Assembly: GCA_012522705.1 (NCBI GenBank)
Contig: JAAYJY010000355.1
Coordinates: 1 to 13,196 of the forward strand
Direction: 5' to 3'
Length of the DNA stretch: 13,196 bases
DNA from: Syntrophomonadaceae bacterium
GTDB taxonomy: Bacteria; Bacillota; Syntrophomonadia; Syntrophomonadales; Syntrophomonadaceae
Position numbers and translations under genes: made by a program. The first letter of the stretch is position 1; every line of letters begins with the position of its first letter. Below are positions 1 to 7,382 of this stretch, in pieces. The notes under the pieces are model-generated. The model ran no database searches, was not told the DNA's origin, and saw nothing but the letters and a program-made list of their open reading frames with translations.

Positions 1-2
1 CC

Positions 3-104
3 TATATAGTGGAAGTTGAACAAGAGGCTTTTAATATCGATTTCGTCACCATCAGCAACATCTCCAATTCCGCCCTGGCGGTGGGATTAAGATTGGTTGA
101 CTAA
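3..104 (+). CDS. C-terminal end of an unidentified protein (5' partial)
   Basis: An open frame enters from the left edge and ends at TAA (102-104). It encodes 33 residues, starting YIVEVEQEAFNIDF and ending ALAVGLRLVD. It is the only frame open across this stretch, and a strong intrinsic terminator follows 42 bases downstream on the same strand, which supports a real gene end. The segment alternates hydrophobic and polar residues, as a small beta/alpha fold would. It is too short for me to assign a family. The gene converges on the minus-strand biosynthetic operon, so it belongs to a separate transcription unit. Confidence 0.6.
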   Translation, partial: YIVEVEQEAFNIDFVTISNISNSALAVGLRLVD

Positions 105-146
105 TGACCGTTTATTGAACCCGGCCGTTGCCCCCAACGCCCAGAC

Positions 147-181
147 CCCCGGTCAGATCAATCCTGACCGGGGTTGCTTTT
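147..181 (+). terminator. Intrinsic terminator of the plus-strand gene
   Basis: A perfect 10-bp inverted repeat, CCCCGGTCAG (147-156) and CTGACCGGGG (164-173), has a 7-nt loop and is followed by TTGCTTTT (174-181). The T-rich tail lies only on the plus-strand side. On the minus strand the stem is followed by G-rich sequence, so it should terminate the plus-strand gene rather than the ilv-leu operon. Confidence 0.85.
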
Positions 182-204
182 GTGTCCATGTTATATGAGA
201 CAGT

Positions 205-236
205 GGTCCCGGCCATGCTTTGGTTGGGCCGGAGCC
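205..236 (-). terminator. Weak hairpin just past the cimA stop; possible operon 3' end
   Basis: Beginning 7 nt past the cimA stop, the minus-strand transcript can fold a stem of about 10 bp (arms 227-236 and 205-214, core CCGGCC) with one mismatch and one G-U pair. No T-run follows, so it does not meet the intrinsic-terminator pattern. It may be an RNA 3'-end stabiliser, a Rho-dependent end, or chance. No better terminator for the nine-gene operon lies inside the window. Confidence 0.3.
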
Positions 237-243
237 ATCTGGC

Positions 244-1821
244 TTAGAGATCTTCGACAGGCAATCTCTTCTTCATAAACAGATAATTGACACTGTCCAC
301 GAGGGCTTGCCAAGAGGCTTCAATGATGTTTTCCGAAACCCCTACCGTGCTCCACTTTTCCGCTTCATTGGCCGACTCTATCAATACCCGCACCCGGGCC
401 GCTGTACCGCGGTTGCCGTCCAGGACCCTTACCTTGTAGTCAGACAGGTGCATTTCGCCTATCTCCGGGTATACTTCGGCCAAAGCCTTGCGAAGCGAAT
501 TGTCCAGGGCATTGACCGGCCCATCGCCTTCCGCGGCGGTGTGCACTACCTGATCGCCAATCTGCATTTTTATGAAGGCCTCGGCCACGAAATCGCTGCC
601 TTCCTGTTTCTCCAACATGATCTTCAGGTTCTTGAGCTGGAAATAATCACCCAGTTGCCCGAAGCCCTTGCGCAGCAGCAGCTCCAGCGAACCGTCGGCA
701 CCTTCGAACTGGAATCCCTGGTTCTCCAATTCCTTGATCTGTTTAATCACCGCCCGGGTCTGGGCGTCATAGCTGTTAACATCCAGCTTAAGTTCCTTGG
801 CCTTGTACAGCAGGTTGGAGATGCCGGCCAGTTCCGACACCAGCACTCGGCGATGGTTACCCACATCCTCCGGGTTGATGTGTTCATAGGTAGTCGAGTC
901 TTTTAAAAGGGCACTGACATGGATACCACCTTTATGAGCGAAAGCACCGTGTCCAACGAAAGGCTGATTATTGGGGCTGGGCAGGTTGGCTATTTCATTG
1001 ACATAGTGGCTCACCTCGGTCAACCGTTTGAGGTTACCTGGAGGAAGACAGCGTTTGTTCATCTTAAGTTCCAAATTGGGGATGATGGAGCACAGATCGG
1101 CGTTGCCACACCTTTCTCCCAGGTTGTTGATGGTACCCTGCACCTGTGTAAAGCCCATGTTCAATGCCGCCAGGGAATTGGCTACCCCGCAGCCTGAGTC
1201 ATTATGGGCATGGATCCCCAGCGGTATCTTGATCTCCGCTTGCACCTTTCTTATTATGTCTGCCAATTCCCAGGGCAAAGTGCCGCCATTGGTATCACAC
1301 AATGCCAGGCAATCGGCCCCGGCATGAGCTGCCGCGCTCAGCACCTGCAGGGCGTAGTCGGGATTGTGTTTAAAGCCATCGAAGAAGTGCTCGGCGTCGA
1401 ATACCACTTCGAGGCCCCTGTCTTTTAGAAAGGCGACCGTCTCCCGGACCATGCTGAGATTCTCTTCCAGGGTCGTTTCCAGAGCCCGCAGGACATGGAA
1501 GTCCCAGGATTTACCGAAGATGGCCACTACCGGCACCTCCGCTGCCAGCAAGGCCGTAATATTATTGTCATGTTTGACACTGGTGCCCGGTCGGCGGGTG
1601 GAACTGAAGGCGCTGAGTTGAGCGTGTTCCAACCGGTATTCTTTCATCTGATGAAAGAAATCCAGATCCTTGGGATTGCTGCCCGGCCAGCCCCCCTCTA
1701 TATAGGAGACGCCAAGGCGGTCCAACCGGCGGGCGATTTTGATCTTGTCGTCCACCGAAAAGGATATTCCCTCCCCTTGGGCACCGTCGCGCAAGGTTAC
1801 ATCATATACCTTTACATCCAA
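244..1821 (-). CDS. cimA: (R)-citramalate synthase, CimA/LeuA-like family
   Basis: Condenses pyruvate with acetyl-CoA to give (R)-citramalate, the first step of the threonine-independent route to isoleucine. The protein has about 525 residues. The TIM-barrel signature is near the N-terminus (YDVTLRDGAQGEG, residues 6-18, where 2-isopropylmalate synthases read DTTLRDGEQSPG). The metal-binding HAHND is at 204-208, HKGGIHVSAL at 296-305, and a C-terminal LeuA-type regulatory domain follows. The GAQGEG variant and the EGGWPGSNPKD segment are typical of the citramalate synthase branch rather than LeuA. A true leuA lies upstream in the same operon, so this is not the leucine enzyme. It follows leuB directly, and the leuB stop lies inside its Shine-Dalgarno. 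The conventional start is TTG at 1821, but that is 22 nt from the Shine-Dalgarno. An in-frame ATT at 1836 has ideal spacing and would add five residues. Confidence 0.93.
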   Translation of the reverse strand: MDVKVYDVTLRDGAQGEGISFSVDDKIKIARRLDRLGVSYIEGGWPGSNPKDLDFFHQMKEYRLEHAQLSAFSSTRRPGTSVKHDNNITALLAAEVPVVAIFGKSWDFHVLRALETTLEENLSMVRETVAFLKDRGLEVVFDAEHFFDGFKHNPDYALQVLSAAAHAGADCLALCDTNGGTLPWELADIIRKVQAEIKIPLGIHAHNDSGCGVANSLAALNMGFTQVQGTINNLGERCGNADLCSIIPNLELKMNKRCLPPGNLKRLTEVSHYVNEIANLPSPNNQPFVGHGAFAHKGGIHVSALLKDSTTYEHINPEDVGNHRRVLVSELAGISNLLYKAKELKLDVNSYDAQTRAVIKQIKELENQGFQFEGADGSLELLLRKGFGQLGDYFQLKNLKIMLEKQEGSDFVAEAFIKMQIGDQVVHTAAEGDGPVNALDNSLRKALAEVYPEIGEMHLSDYKVRVLDGNRGTAARVRVLIESANEAEKWSTVGVSENIIEASWQALVDSVNYLFMKKRLPVEDL

Positions 1822-1842
1822 CTTAAAATCCCCAATGCGGAG

Positions 1843-1851
1843 CCCTCCTTA
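1843..1851 (-). promoter_or_regulatory. Ribosome binding site for cimA, overlapping the leuB stop
   Basis: The minus strand reads TAAGGAGGG, in which TAA is the leuB stop codon. The AGGAGG core ends 7 nt before an in-frame ATT (1834-1836) but 22 nt before the first conventional start, TTG at 1819-1821. The position of this site is therefore the main argument for an ATT start of cimA. Confidence 0.8.
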
Positions 1852-2925
1852 GTTTTTCATTATCATTTCTTGAACCAAATCGCCCATCTGAACTGTATCG
1901 ACCAAGGTCTTGCCCTCTTCCATCAGATCCGGGGTGCGGTACCCGTCTGCCATCACTTGGCGGACAGCCGCTTCGATCAAACAGGCCTCACTTTCCAACT
2001 CGAATGAATAGCGCAGCATCATGGCCGCCGACAGAATGGTCGCCAGCGGATTGGCTTTCTTCTGCCCGGCGATATCCGGGGCACTGCCATGGGAGGGTTC
2101 ATACAACCCTACCTGTCCGCCGATCGAAGCACTGGGCAGCATCCCGATGGATCCGGTAAGCATGGATGCCTCATCGGTTAAAATGTCGCCAAACATGTTC
2201 TCGGTGACGATTACGTCAAATTGGCGGGGATAACGGATCAACTGCATGGAGCAGTTATCCACATACATATGGGTAGTCTCAACTTCCGGATATTCGGAAG
2301 CCAGGCGGGTAACGGTCTCCCGCCACAGCCGTGAGCTTTCCAGGACATTGGCCTTGTCGACCGAGCATAACTGGCGGCGGCGTTGGCGGGCCACCTTGTA
2401 GGCAAAACGCACGATCCTCTCTATCTCATAGGTCGAATAGCTTAGGATGTCGGTGGCTTTTTCTCCGCCATCGAGAGTTTTTTCCCGGCTCTTCGCACCA
2501 AAGTAAAGACCCCCGGTCAGTTCCCGGATGACTATCAGATCCACCCCGGTTATGATCTCTTCTTTCAAGGTTGAAGCTTGCAAGAGTCCGGGAAACAGTA
2601 GGCAGGGACGCAGGTTGGCATATAATCCCAACTCCTTGCGCAGGGGCAGCAGCGCGCCTACCTCCGGGCGCAGGTGGACCGGCAGATCATCCCACTGGGG
2701 GCCGCCGATGGCCCCCAGCAGGACAGCGTCGGATTGGCGGCAGATCTCCAAGGTAGCCGCCGGGAGAGGGTGACCTACTGCATCATAAGCGGCACCGCCG
2801 ATCAGGGCTTCGGTGAACTGGTATTGATGGCCGCATTTTTTCCCCACTGCCTGCAAGGCCTTGATTGCTTCCGGTACTATCTCCACTCCGATCCCGTCGC
2901 CGGGAAGGACTGCAATTCTATACAT
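1849..2925 (-). CDS. leuB: 3-isopropylmalate dehydrogenase
   Basis: Oxidatively decarboxylates (2R,3S)-3-isopropylmalate to 4-methyl-2-oxopentanoate with NAD+, the third leucine-specific step. In this operon it may also act on 3-methylmalate from the citramalate route. It has 358 residues, the usual length for the family. Visible motifs are the N-terminal LPGDGIG (7-13), substrate-binding arginines around 96, 106 and 134, ELTGGLYFG (135-143), DKANVL with the catalytic lysine (190-195), the metal-binding NMFGDILTDEAS (243-254), and the NAD-binding EPSHGSAPDIAG (276-287). The ELTGG motif separates it from isocitrate dehydrogenase. The ATG at 2925 has AGGAG 7 nt upstream. The gap from leuD is 20 nt. 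It acts in the cytoplasm. Confidence 0.97.
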   Translation of the reverse strand: MYRIAVLPGDGIGVEIVPEAIKALQAVGKKCGHQYQFTEALIGGAAYDAVGHPLPAATLEICRQSDAVLLGAIGGPQWDDLPVHLRPEVGALLPLRKELGLYANLRPCLLFPGLLQASTLKEEIITGVDLIVIRELTGGLYFGAKSREKTLDGGEKATDILSYSTYEIERIVRFAYKVARQRRRQLCSVDKANVLESSRLWRETVTRLASEYPEVETTHMYVDNCSMQLIRYPRQFDVIVTENMFGDILTDEASMLTGSIGMLPSASIGGQVGLYEPSHGSAPDIAGQKKANPLATILSAAMMLRYSFELESEACLIEAAVRQVMADGYRTPDLMEEGKTLVDTVQMGDLVQEMIMKN

Positions 2926-2945
2926 CGGGTTTCTCCTTTCGGCTC

Positions 2946-3434
2946 CTACTCGGATCCTTTCACATAGTCTATTAAACCGCCCCGGGCTATTATCCGCTGC
3001 ATGAATTCCGGGAAAGGGGTGGCCTGATACACTTCACCGCTGCGGAGATTTTTAATCTGGCCCGTCTCCAAGTCGACCTCGATCTCGTCCCCCTCCTGAA
3101 TAGCGGTTGCCGCTTCGGGCGACTCCAGGATGGGCAATCCGATGTTGATAGCGTTGCGATAGAAGATGCGAGCGAAAGAATCAGCCACCACGCAGGCCAC
3201 CCCCGCCCCTTTGATGGCAATAGGCGCGTGCTCGCGGGAACTGCCGCAGCCGAAGTTCTTGTCCGCCACGATTATGTCGCCGGCTTTGACCTTGCTGGGG
3301 AAATCGGGGTTCGCATCCTCCATGCAATGCCGGGCCAGTTCGGCCGGATCGAAAGTGTTGAGGTAACGGGCTGGGATTATAGCGTCAGTATCGATATTGC
3401 TGCCGAATTTATATACATGGCCGGTAAATTTCAT
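2946..3434 (-). CDS. leuD: 3-isopropylmalate dehydratase small subunit
   Basis: Swivel-domain subunit of isopropylmalate isomerase, which pairs with LeuC to interconvert 2- and 3-isopropylmalate. It probably also isomerises citramalate here. It is 162 residues long, the compact form that accompanies 420-residue LeuC proteins, not the roughly 200-residue enterobacterial form. Family motifs are DTDAIIPARYLNT (15-27) and NFGCGSSREHAP (60-71), the substrate-recognition loop. The ATG directly follows the leuC TAA with no gap, and its Shine-Dalgarno GGGAGG lies within the end of leuC, so the two subunits are probably translationally coupled. It ends in TAG at the normal family length. Confidence 0.97.
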   Translation of the reverse strand: MKFTGHVYKFGSNIDTDAIIPARYLNTFDPAELARHCMEDANPDFPSKVKAGDIIVADKNFGCGSSREHAPIAIKGAGVACVVADSFARIFYRNAINIGLPILESPEAATAIQEGDEIEVDLETGQIKNLRSGEVYQATPFPEFMQRIIARGGLIDYVKGSE

Positions 3435-4697
3435 TTATAAAACCTCCCATGGCGGGGTGATCCTGCCCTTGATGGCGCTGGCCGCAGCCACGGCCGGATT
3501 GCTCAGGTAGACTTCGCTCTCCGGGTGCCCCATGCGTCCCACAAAGTTTCGGTTGGTGGTGGCCAAGGCCTTCTCACCCTTGGCCAGGATACCCATATGT
3601 CCGCCCAGGCAGGGTCCGCAGGTGGGGGTGCTGACTGCCGCCCCGGCTTCGATAAAGGTTTCCATGTACCCGCGCCGCAGGGCCTCCAGGTAGATGGTCT
3701 GAGTACCGGGCAGGATGATCAGGCGCAGGCCGGAGTATACCCTCTGTCCCTTCAGTATCTCGGCCGCCGCCTGCAGGTCCTCGATACGGCCATTGGTGCA
3801 GGAACCAATCACTACCTGGTCCAGCCACACTTCACCGACCTGGCTGACCGGACGTGTGTTCTCGGGGAGGTGAGGAAAGGCCACCACTGGCTCCAACTTG
3901 GATACATCATATTCTATAGTGCGCGCATAAACCGCATCGTCATCGGATTGATAAATGTGGTAAGGTCTTTTTACCCGATCCTCTATATAAGCCAGGGTTA
4001 TATCGTCAGCAGCGATGATACCGTTTTTACCTCCCGCTTCAATAGCCATGTTGGCCATGGAGAAGCGGTTGTCCATGGATAGACTGCGGATGGCTTCACC
4101 GGTAAACTCCATCGACATATAACGGGCTCCATCCACTCCGATGTCCCCGATGGCATGGAGGATGAAGTCCTTGCCTCCCACCCAGCGGGGAGCCTGGCCA
4201 TAATAAATGAACTTGATGCTTTCCGGTACCTTGAACCAGGCTTCCCCGGTGGCCATAGCAGCCGCCATGTCGGTAGAGCCCACCCCGGTGGCGAATGCCC
4301 CTAAGGCGCCGTAAGTACAGGTATGGGAATCGGCGCCGATGATCAGGTCGCCGGGCGCCACCAGTCCCTGCTCCGGCAGCAGACAATGCTCAATACCCAT
4401 CTGCCCGATTTCAAAATAGTTCTGGATCCCTTGCTGGCGGGCGAAATCTCGAAGGATTTTGGCTTGCTCGGCCGACTTGATATCCTTGTTGGGGGTAAAG
4501 TGGTCTGGTACCAGAACGATGCTGTCGCGAGCATAGCCGTGCTCCCGCCCCAATCTATTGCACTCGGCAATGGCCGCCGGGGCGGTGACGTCATTGCCCA
4601 GGATAACGTCCACCTTGCAGTTGAGCAGTTCGCCCGCTTCTACGTGCTCTCGTCCCGCGTGGTGCGCCAGTATCTTCTGGCTGATTGTCATTCCCAT
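3435..4697 (-). CDS. leuC: 3-isopropylmalate dehydratase large subunit
   Basis: Aconitase-family large subunit of isopropylmalate isomerase, carrying the [4Fe-4S] cluster. From the ATG at 4697 it has 420 residues, the length of the homoaconitase-like LeuC group. The cluster cysteines are visible in VIGSCTNGR (Cys300) and PTCGPCLGGH (Cys360, Cys363). Active-site motifs GADSHTCTYGALG (121-133) and the N-terminal MGMTISQKILA fit the family. The frame also opens at TTG 4712, but that TTG is part of the Shine-Dalgarno (GGAGG, 4706-4710), so ATG at 4697, 8 nt downstream, is preferred. It lies 23 nt after leuA and abuts leuD. Besides leucine synthesis it is the likely isomerase for CimA-derived citramalate. 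Confidence 0.97.
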   Translation of the reverse strand: MGMTISQKILAHHAGREHVEAGELLNCKVDVILGNDVTAPAAIAECNRLGREHGYARDSIVLVPDHFTPNKDIKSAEQAKILRDFARQQGIQNYFEIGQMGIEHCLLPEQGLVAPGDLIIGADSHTCTYGALGAFATGVGSTDMAAAMATGEAWFKVPESIKFIYYGQAPRWVGGKDFILHAIGDIGVDGARYMSMEFTGEAIRSLSMDNRFSMANMAIEAGGKNGIIAADDITLAYIEDRVKRPYHIYQSDDDAVYARTIEYDVSKLEPVVAFPHLPENTRPVSQVGEVWLDQVVIGSCTNGRIEDLQAAAEILKGQRVYSGLRLIILPGTQTIYLEALRRGYMETFIEAGAAVSTPTCGPCLGGHMGILAKGEKALATTNRNFVGRMGHPESEVYLSNPAVAAASAIKGRITPPWEVL

Positions 4698-4705
4698 AAA
4701 ATGTC

Positions 4706-4710
4706 CCTCC
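4706..4710 (-). promoter_or_regulatory. Ribosome binding site that sets the leuC start
   Basis: GGAGG on the minus strand lies 8 nt before ATG 4697. The upstream in-frame TTG at 4712 overlaps this site and so cannot be the start. Confidence 0.8.
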
Positions 4711-4720
4711 AAAAATGCCT

Positions 4721-6253
4721 TTACTCCTGGGAGTTCAAGGTCAAATCGTAGTAGTATTTATTGATGGCGTTGACGTAGGACTTGATGCTGGCTTCTATAA
4801 TGTCGGTGCTCAAGCCCCGGCCATTATAGACATTCTCGCCGATCTTGATCCGGGAGGTCACTTCACCCAGGGCATCCTTTCCGGAGGTGACCGCCTGCAG
4901 TTTATAGTCGATCATCTTGCCGTAGATATCAGTGATCTTGTCTACCGCATGGCAGCCCGCTTCCACCGGACCCGCACCGGTGGCAGTGGCGTCGAAAACC
5001 TTATCTTCGATGGCCAGCCGGATGGTAGCGGTAGGTATGACCCTGGTCCCGGCAATTATTTGTAGATAATCCAGACGGAAACGCTCGGGGACCGCCCGGG
5101 CCCGGTCCTTCACCAAGGCATGCAGGTCGTCGTCGTTTATCTCCTTTTTCTTGTCGGCTATCTCCTTAAAACCCACGAAAGCTCGGGCCAACTCATTTTC
5201 GTCCAGATTGTATCCCAACTGCTGCAGCCGGTCATTAAAGGCGTGGCGGCCGGAATGCTTGCCCAACACCAGATTGCTTTTGAACACCCCCACCAACTCG
5301 GGGCTCATGATTTCGTAAGTGGATCTCTCTTTCAAAACCCCGTCTTGGTGAATGCCAGATTCGTGGGCGAAAGCATTGTCACCCACTATCGCCTTGTTGG
5401 GCTGAATCATCATGCCGGTCATGCTGCTGACCAGGCGGCTGGTGGGGAATATCTCCTGATAATTGATGCCAGTCTCTTTCTGATAAAATGCCTGGCGGGT
5501 ATAGAGGGCCATCACAATCTCCTCCAAGGAGGCATTGCCAGCCCGTTCCCCGATCCCGTTCACCGCGCACTCTATCTGGCGAGCGCCGTTGACTACCCCG
5601 GCCAGAGAATTGGCCACTGCCAGACCCAGGTCGTTGTGACAGTGGACGCTGATTATAGCCCGATCGATGTTGGGCACCCTCTCCATGAAGGTACGAATAA
5701 ACTCTCCAAAGTGTTCCGGTACCGCGTATCCAACTGTATCGGGAAGATTGACCACCTTTGCCCCGGCATCGATAACTGCCTTGATCACCTGGGCCAGATA
5801 ATCCACATCACTGCGATAAGCATCCTCGGCCGAAAACTCCACATCCGAACAGAACCGGCAGGCATATTTGACCGCCTCCACCGCTTGTTCCAGAGCCGCT
5901 TCCCGGCTTATCTGCAGCTTGTGGCGCAGATGAATGTCGGAAGTAGCCAGGAAGGTATGGATGCGGGGCGATTCCGCATATTGGACCGCTTCCCAGCCGC
6001 GGTCTATATCCATTCGGGTAGCGCGGCACAAGCCGGCAATAATCGGTCCTTTAACCTTTTGAGCGATGGTTTTTACAGCCTGGAAGTCCCCGGGGGAAGA
6101 AATCGGAAAACCGGCTTCAATAACATCAACCCCTAGGTTGGCCAGCTGGTAAGCTATCTCCAATTTCTCTTCCACATTGAGGCTGACTCCTGGTGATTGC
6201 TCGCCATCGCGCAGGGTGGTATCAAAAAGGTATATCCTGTTTTTGTCACCCAT
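4721..6253 (-). CDS. leuA: 2-isopropylmalate synthase
   Basis: Condenses acetyl-CoA with 3-methyl-2-oxobutanoate, the committed step of leucine synthesis. From the ATG at 6253 it has 510 residues, the usual length of the bacterial LeuA type 1 enzyme. Motifs are DTTLRDGEQSPG (11-22), the metal ligands in HCHND (204-208), GIGERAGNASLEE (233-245), HESGIHQDG (297-305), GKHSGRHAF, and a C-terminal regulatory domain containing ATGAGPVEAG, where leucine feedback binds in characterised members. An earlier in-frame ATG at 6268 is part of the Shine-Dalgarno (GGGAGG, 6261-6266); ATG 6253 lies 7 nt after it. It differs from the downstream cimA product at the signature motif (GEQSPG versus GAQGEG). It follows ilvC after an 83-nt gap with small hairpins. 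Confidence 0.97.
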   Translation of the reverse strand: MGDKNRIYLFDTTLRDGEQSPGVSLNVEEKLEIAYQLANLGVDVIEAGFPISSPGDFQAVKTIAQKVKGPIIAGLCRATRMDIDRGWEAVQYAESPRIHTFLATSDIHLRHKLQISREAALEQAVEAVKYACRFCSDVEFSAEDAYRSDVDYLAQVIKAVIDAGAKVVNLPDTVGYAVPEHFGEFIRTFMERVPNIDRAIISVHCHNDLGLAVANSLAGVVNGARQIECAVNGIGERAGNASLEEIVMALYTRQAFYQKETGINYQEIFPTSRLVSSMTGMMIQPNKAIVGDNAFAHESGIHQDGVLKERSTYEIMSPELVGVFKSNLVLGKHSGRHAFNDRLQQLGYNLDENELARAFVGFKEIADKKKEINDDDLHALVKDRARAVPERFRLDYLQIIAGTRVIPTATIRLAIEDKVFDATATGAGPVEAGCHAVDKITDIYGKMIDYKLQAVTSGKDALGEVTSRIKIGENVYNGRGLSTDIIEASIKSYVNAINKYYYDLTLNSQE

Positions 6254-6260
6254 AACTAAA

Positions 6261-6266
6261 CCTCCC
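6261..6266 (-). promoter_or_regulatory. Ribosome binding site that sets the leuA start
   Basis: GGGAGG on the minus strand lies 7 nt before ATG 6253. The in-frame ATG at 6268 merges into this site, so the longer reading of LeuA is unlikely. Confidence 0.8.
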
Positions 6267-6270
6267 ATCC

Positions 6271-6289
6271 AATTTCCCCACCGGAAATT
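6271..6289 (-). repeat. Small hairpin just upstream of the leuA ribosome binding site
   Basis: A perfect 7-bp inverted repeat (AATTTCC at 6271-6277, GGAAATT at 6283-6289) with a 5-nt loop ends 4 nt before the leuA Shine-Dalgarno on the minus-strand transcript. It could influence leuA translation or mark an mRNA processing point. No T-run follows, so it is not a terminator. It could also be chance. Confidence 0.3.
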
Positions 6290-6325
6290 TCAATCCTCTT
6301 CCCTGCCTATATATGTGCACCGATG

Positions 6326-6337
6326 GTTGCTGGCAAC
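6326..6337 (-). repeat. Short inverted repeat at the ilvC stop codon
   Basis: GTTGC (6326-6330) and GCAAC (6333-6337) form a perfect 5-bp dyad with a 2-nt centre, overlapping the ilvC TAG. It resembles the GTTG/CAAC core of the longer dyad at 9740-9760. The loop is too tight for a good RNA hairpin, so if it is functional a DNA site is more likely. Confidence 0.2.
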
Positions 6338-7350
6338 TATTTGGTCTCCTTCAGCCAGGGCATCATGGCCCGTAATTCGCCACCCACCTGCTCTATTAAA
6401 TGATCCTGGTTCTGCCGTTTCAAGGCATTGAACCGGGGCCGGCCCACTGTATTCTCCAGCAGCCAATCCTTGGCGAAAGTCCCGTCCTGTATATCCTGCA
6501 GGGCCTCCTGCATGGCCCAACGGGTGTCCTCACCGATTATATCCGGTCCTTTGGTATAATCGCCCCACTCGGCAGTGTCGCTGATAGAATATCGCATGAA
6601 ACTCATTCCGCCCTCATACATAAGATCGACGATCAATTTCAGCTCATGCATACATTCGAAATAAGCGATCTCCGGCTGGTAGCCCGCTTCCACCAGGGTT
6701 TCGAAGCCTGATTTGACTAGTTCGGTGACTCCCCCGCAGAGTACACACTGTTCGCCGAACAGGTCGGTTTCAGTCTCCTCCTTGAATGTGGTCTCGATTA
6801 CCCCTGCCCGGGTGCAGCCGATGCCTTTGGCATAAGCCAAACCCAGCTGCCGGGCGGTGCCGGTCGCATCTTGCTGGATCGCAATCAAGCCGGGTACCCC
6901 AGCTCCTTTTTCATACATGCGCCGGACCAGGTGCCCGGGACTCTTCGGGGCTATCATAAATACATCCACGAAAGCGGGAGGAACAATCTGGCCATAATGA
7001 ATGTTGAATCCATGGGAGAATCCCAAGGCATCGCCGCTCTTCAGGTACGGTTTGATCTCGGCATTATAAACCCTTGCCTGAACTTCATCGGGCAGCAGAA
7101 TCTGAATGATATCCGCAGCCTCCGCTGCTTCCGCCACACTCAAGGGGGTAATGCCGGCCGCGATGACCAGATTCCACTCTTTTTCGGTGGCTTCATCCGT
7201 GGGTTTACGCAGGCCCACTACCACGTTAACCCCGCTCTCATAGAGGTTTTGGGCCTGGGCATGACCTTGGGAACCAAATCCCATCACTGCTACGGTTTTA
7301 CCTTGCAAGAGATCCAGATTCGCGTCAGCATCATAATACATTCTCGCCAT
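6337..7350 (-). CDS. ilvC: Ketol-acid reductoisomerase, class I
   Basis: Isomerises and reduces 2-acetolactate (valine/leucine path) or 2-aceto-2-hydroxybutyrate (isoleucine path) with NAD(P)H and Mg2+. It has 337 residues, the class I length. The Rossmann motif is MGFGSQGHAQAQNL (23-36, with Phe in place of the common Tyr at 25). Catalytic His113 lies in FSHGFNIHYG, and Mg ligands Asp196/Glu200 (TDLFGEQ) and Glu232/Glu236 (FECMHE) are present. SDTAEWGDYTKGP matches the family C-terminal knot region. The cofactor-specificity loop after VVVGLR (43-48) is about five residues longer than in typical class I enzymes and acidic (KPTDEATEKEW, 49-59), which may mean atypical NADH/NADPH preference. 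AAGGAGG lies 10 nt before the ATG. It follows ilvN after 32 nt and ends in TAG. Confidence 0.97.
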   Translation of the reverse strand: MARMYYDADANLDLLQGKTVAVMGFGSQGHAQAQNLYESGVNVVVGLRKPTDEATEKEWNLVIAAGITPLSVAEAAEAADIIQILLPDEVQARVYNAEIKPYLKSGDALGFSHGFNIHYGQIVPPAFVDVFMIAPKSPGHLVRRMYEKGAGVPGLIAIQQDATGTARQLGLAYAKGIGCTRAGVIETTFKEETETDLFGEQCVLCGGVTELVKSGFETLVEAGYQPEIAYFECMHELKLIVDLMYEGGMSFMRYSISDTAEWGDYTKGPDIIGEDTRWAMQEALQDIQDGTFAKDWLLENTVGRPRFNALKRQNQDHLIEQVGGELRAMMPWLKETK

Positions 7351-7382
7351 TTTTGTTCTTCCTCCTTATAATATTTTGTTAA

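Noticed and set aside
220..906. Long plus-strand open frames opposite cimA, leuC, leuA and other operon genes
   Set aside because: They lie antisense to genes with full family motifs, lack ribosome binding sites, and their translations show no recognisable domain. They are reverse-strand shadows.
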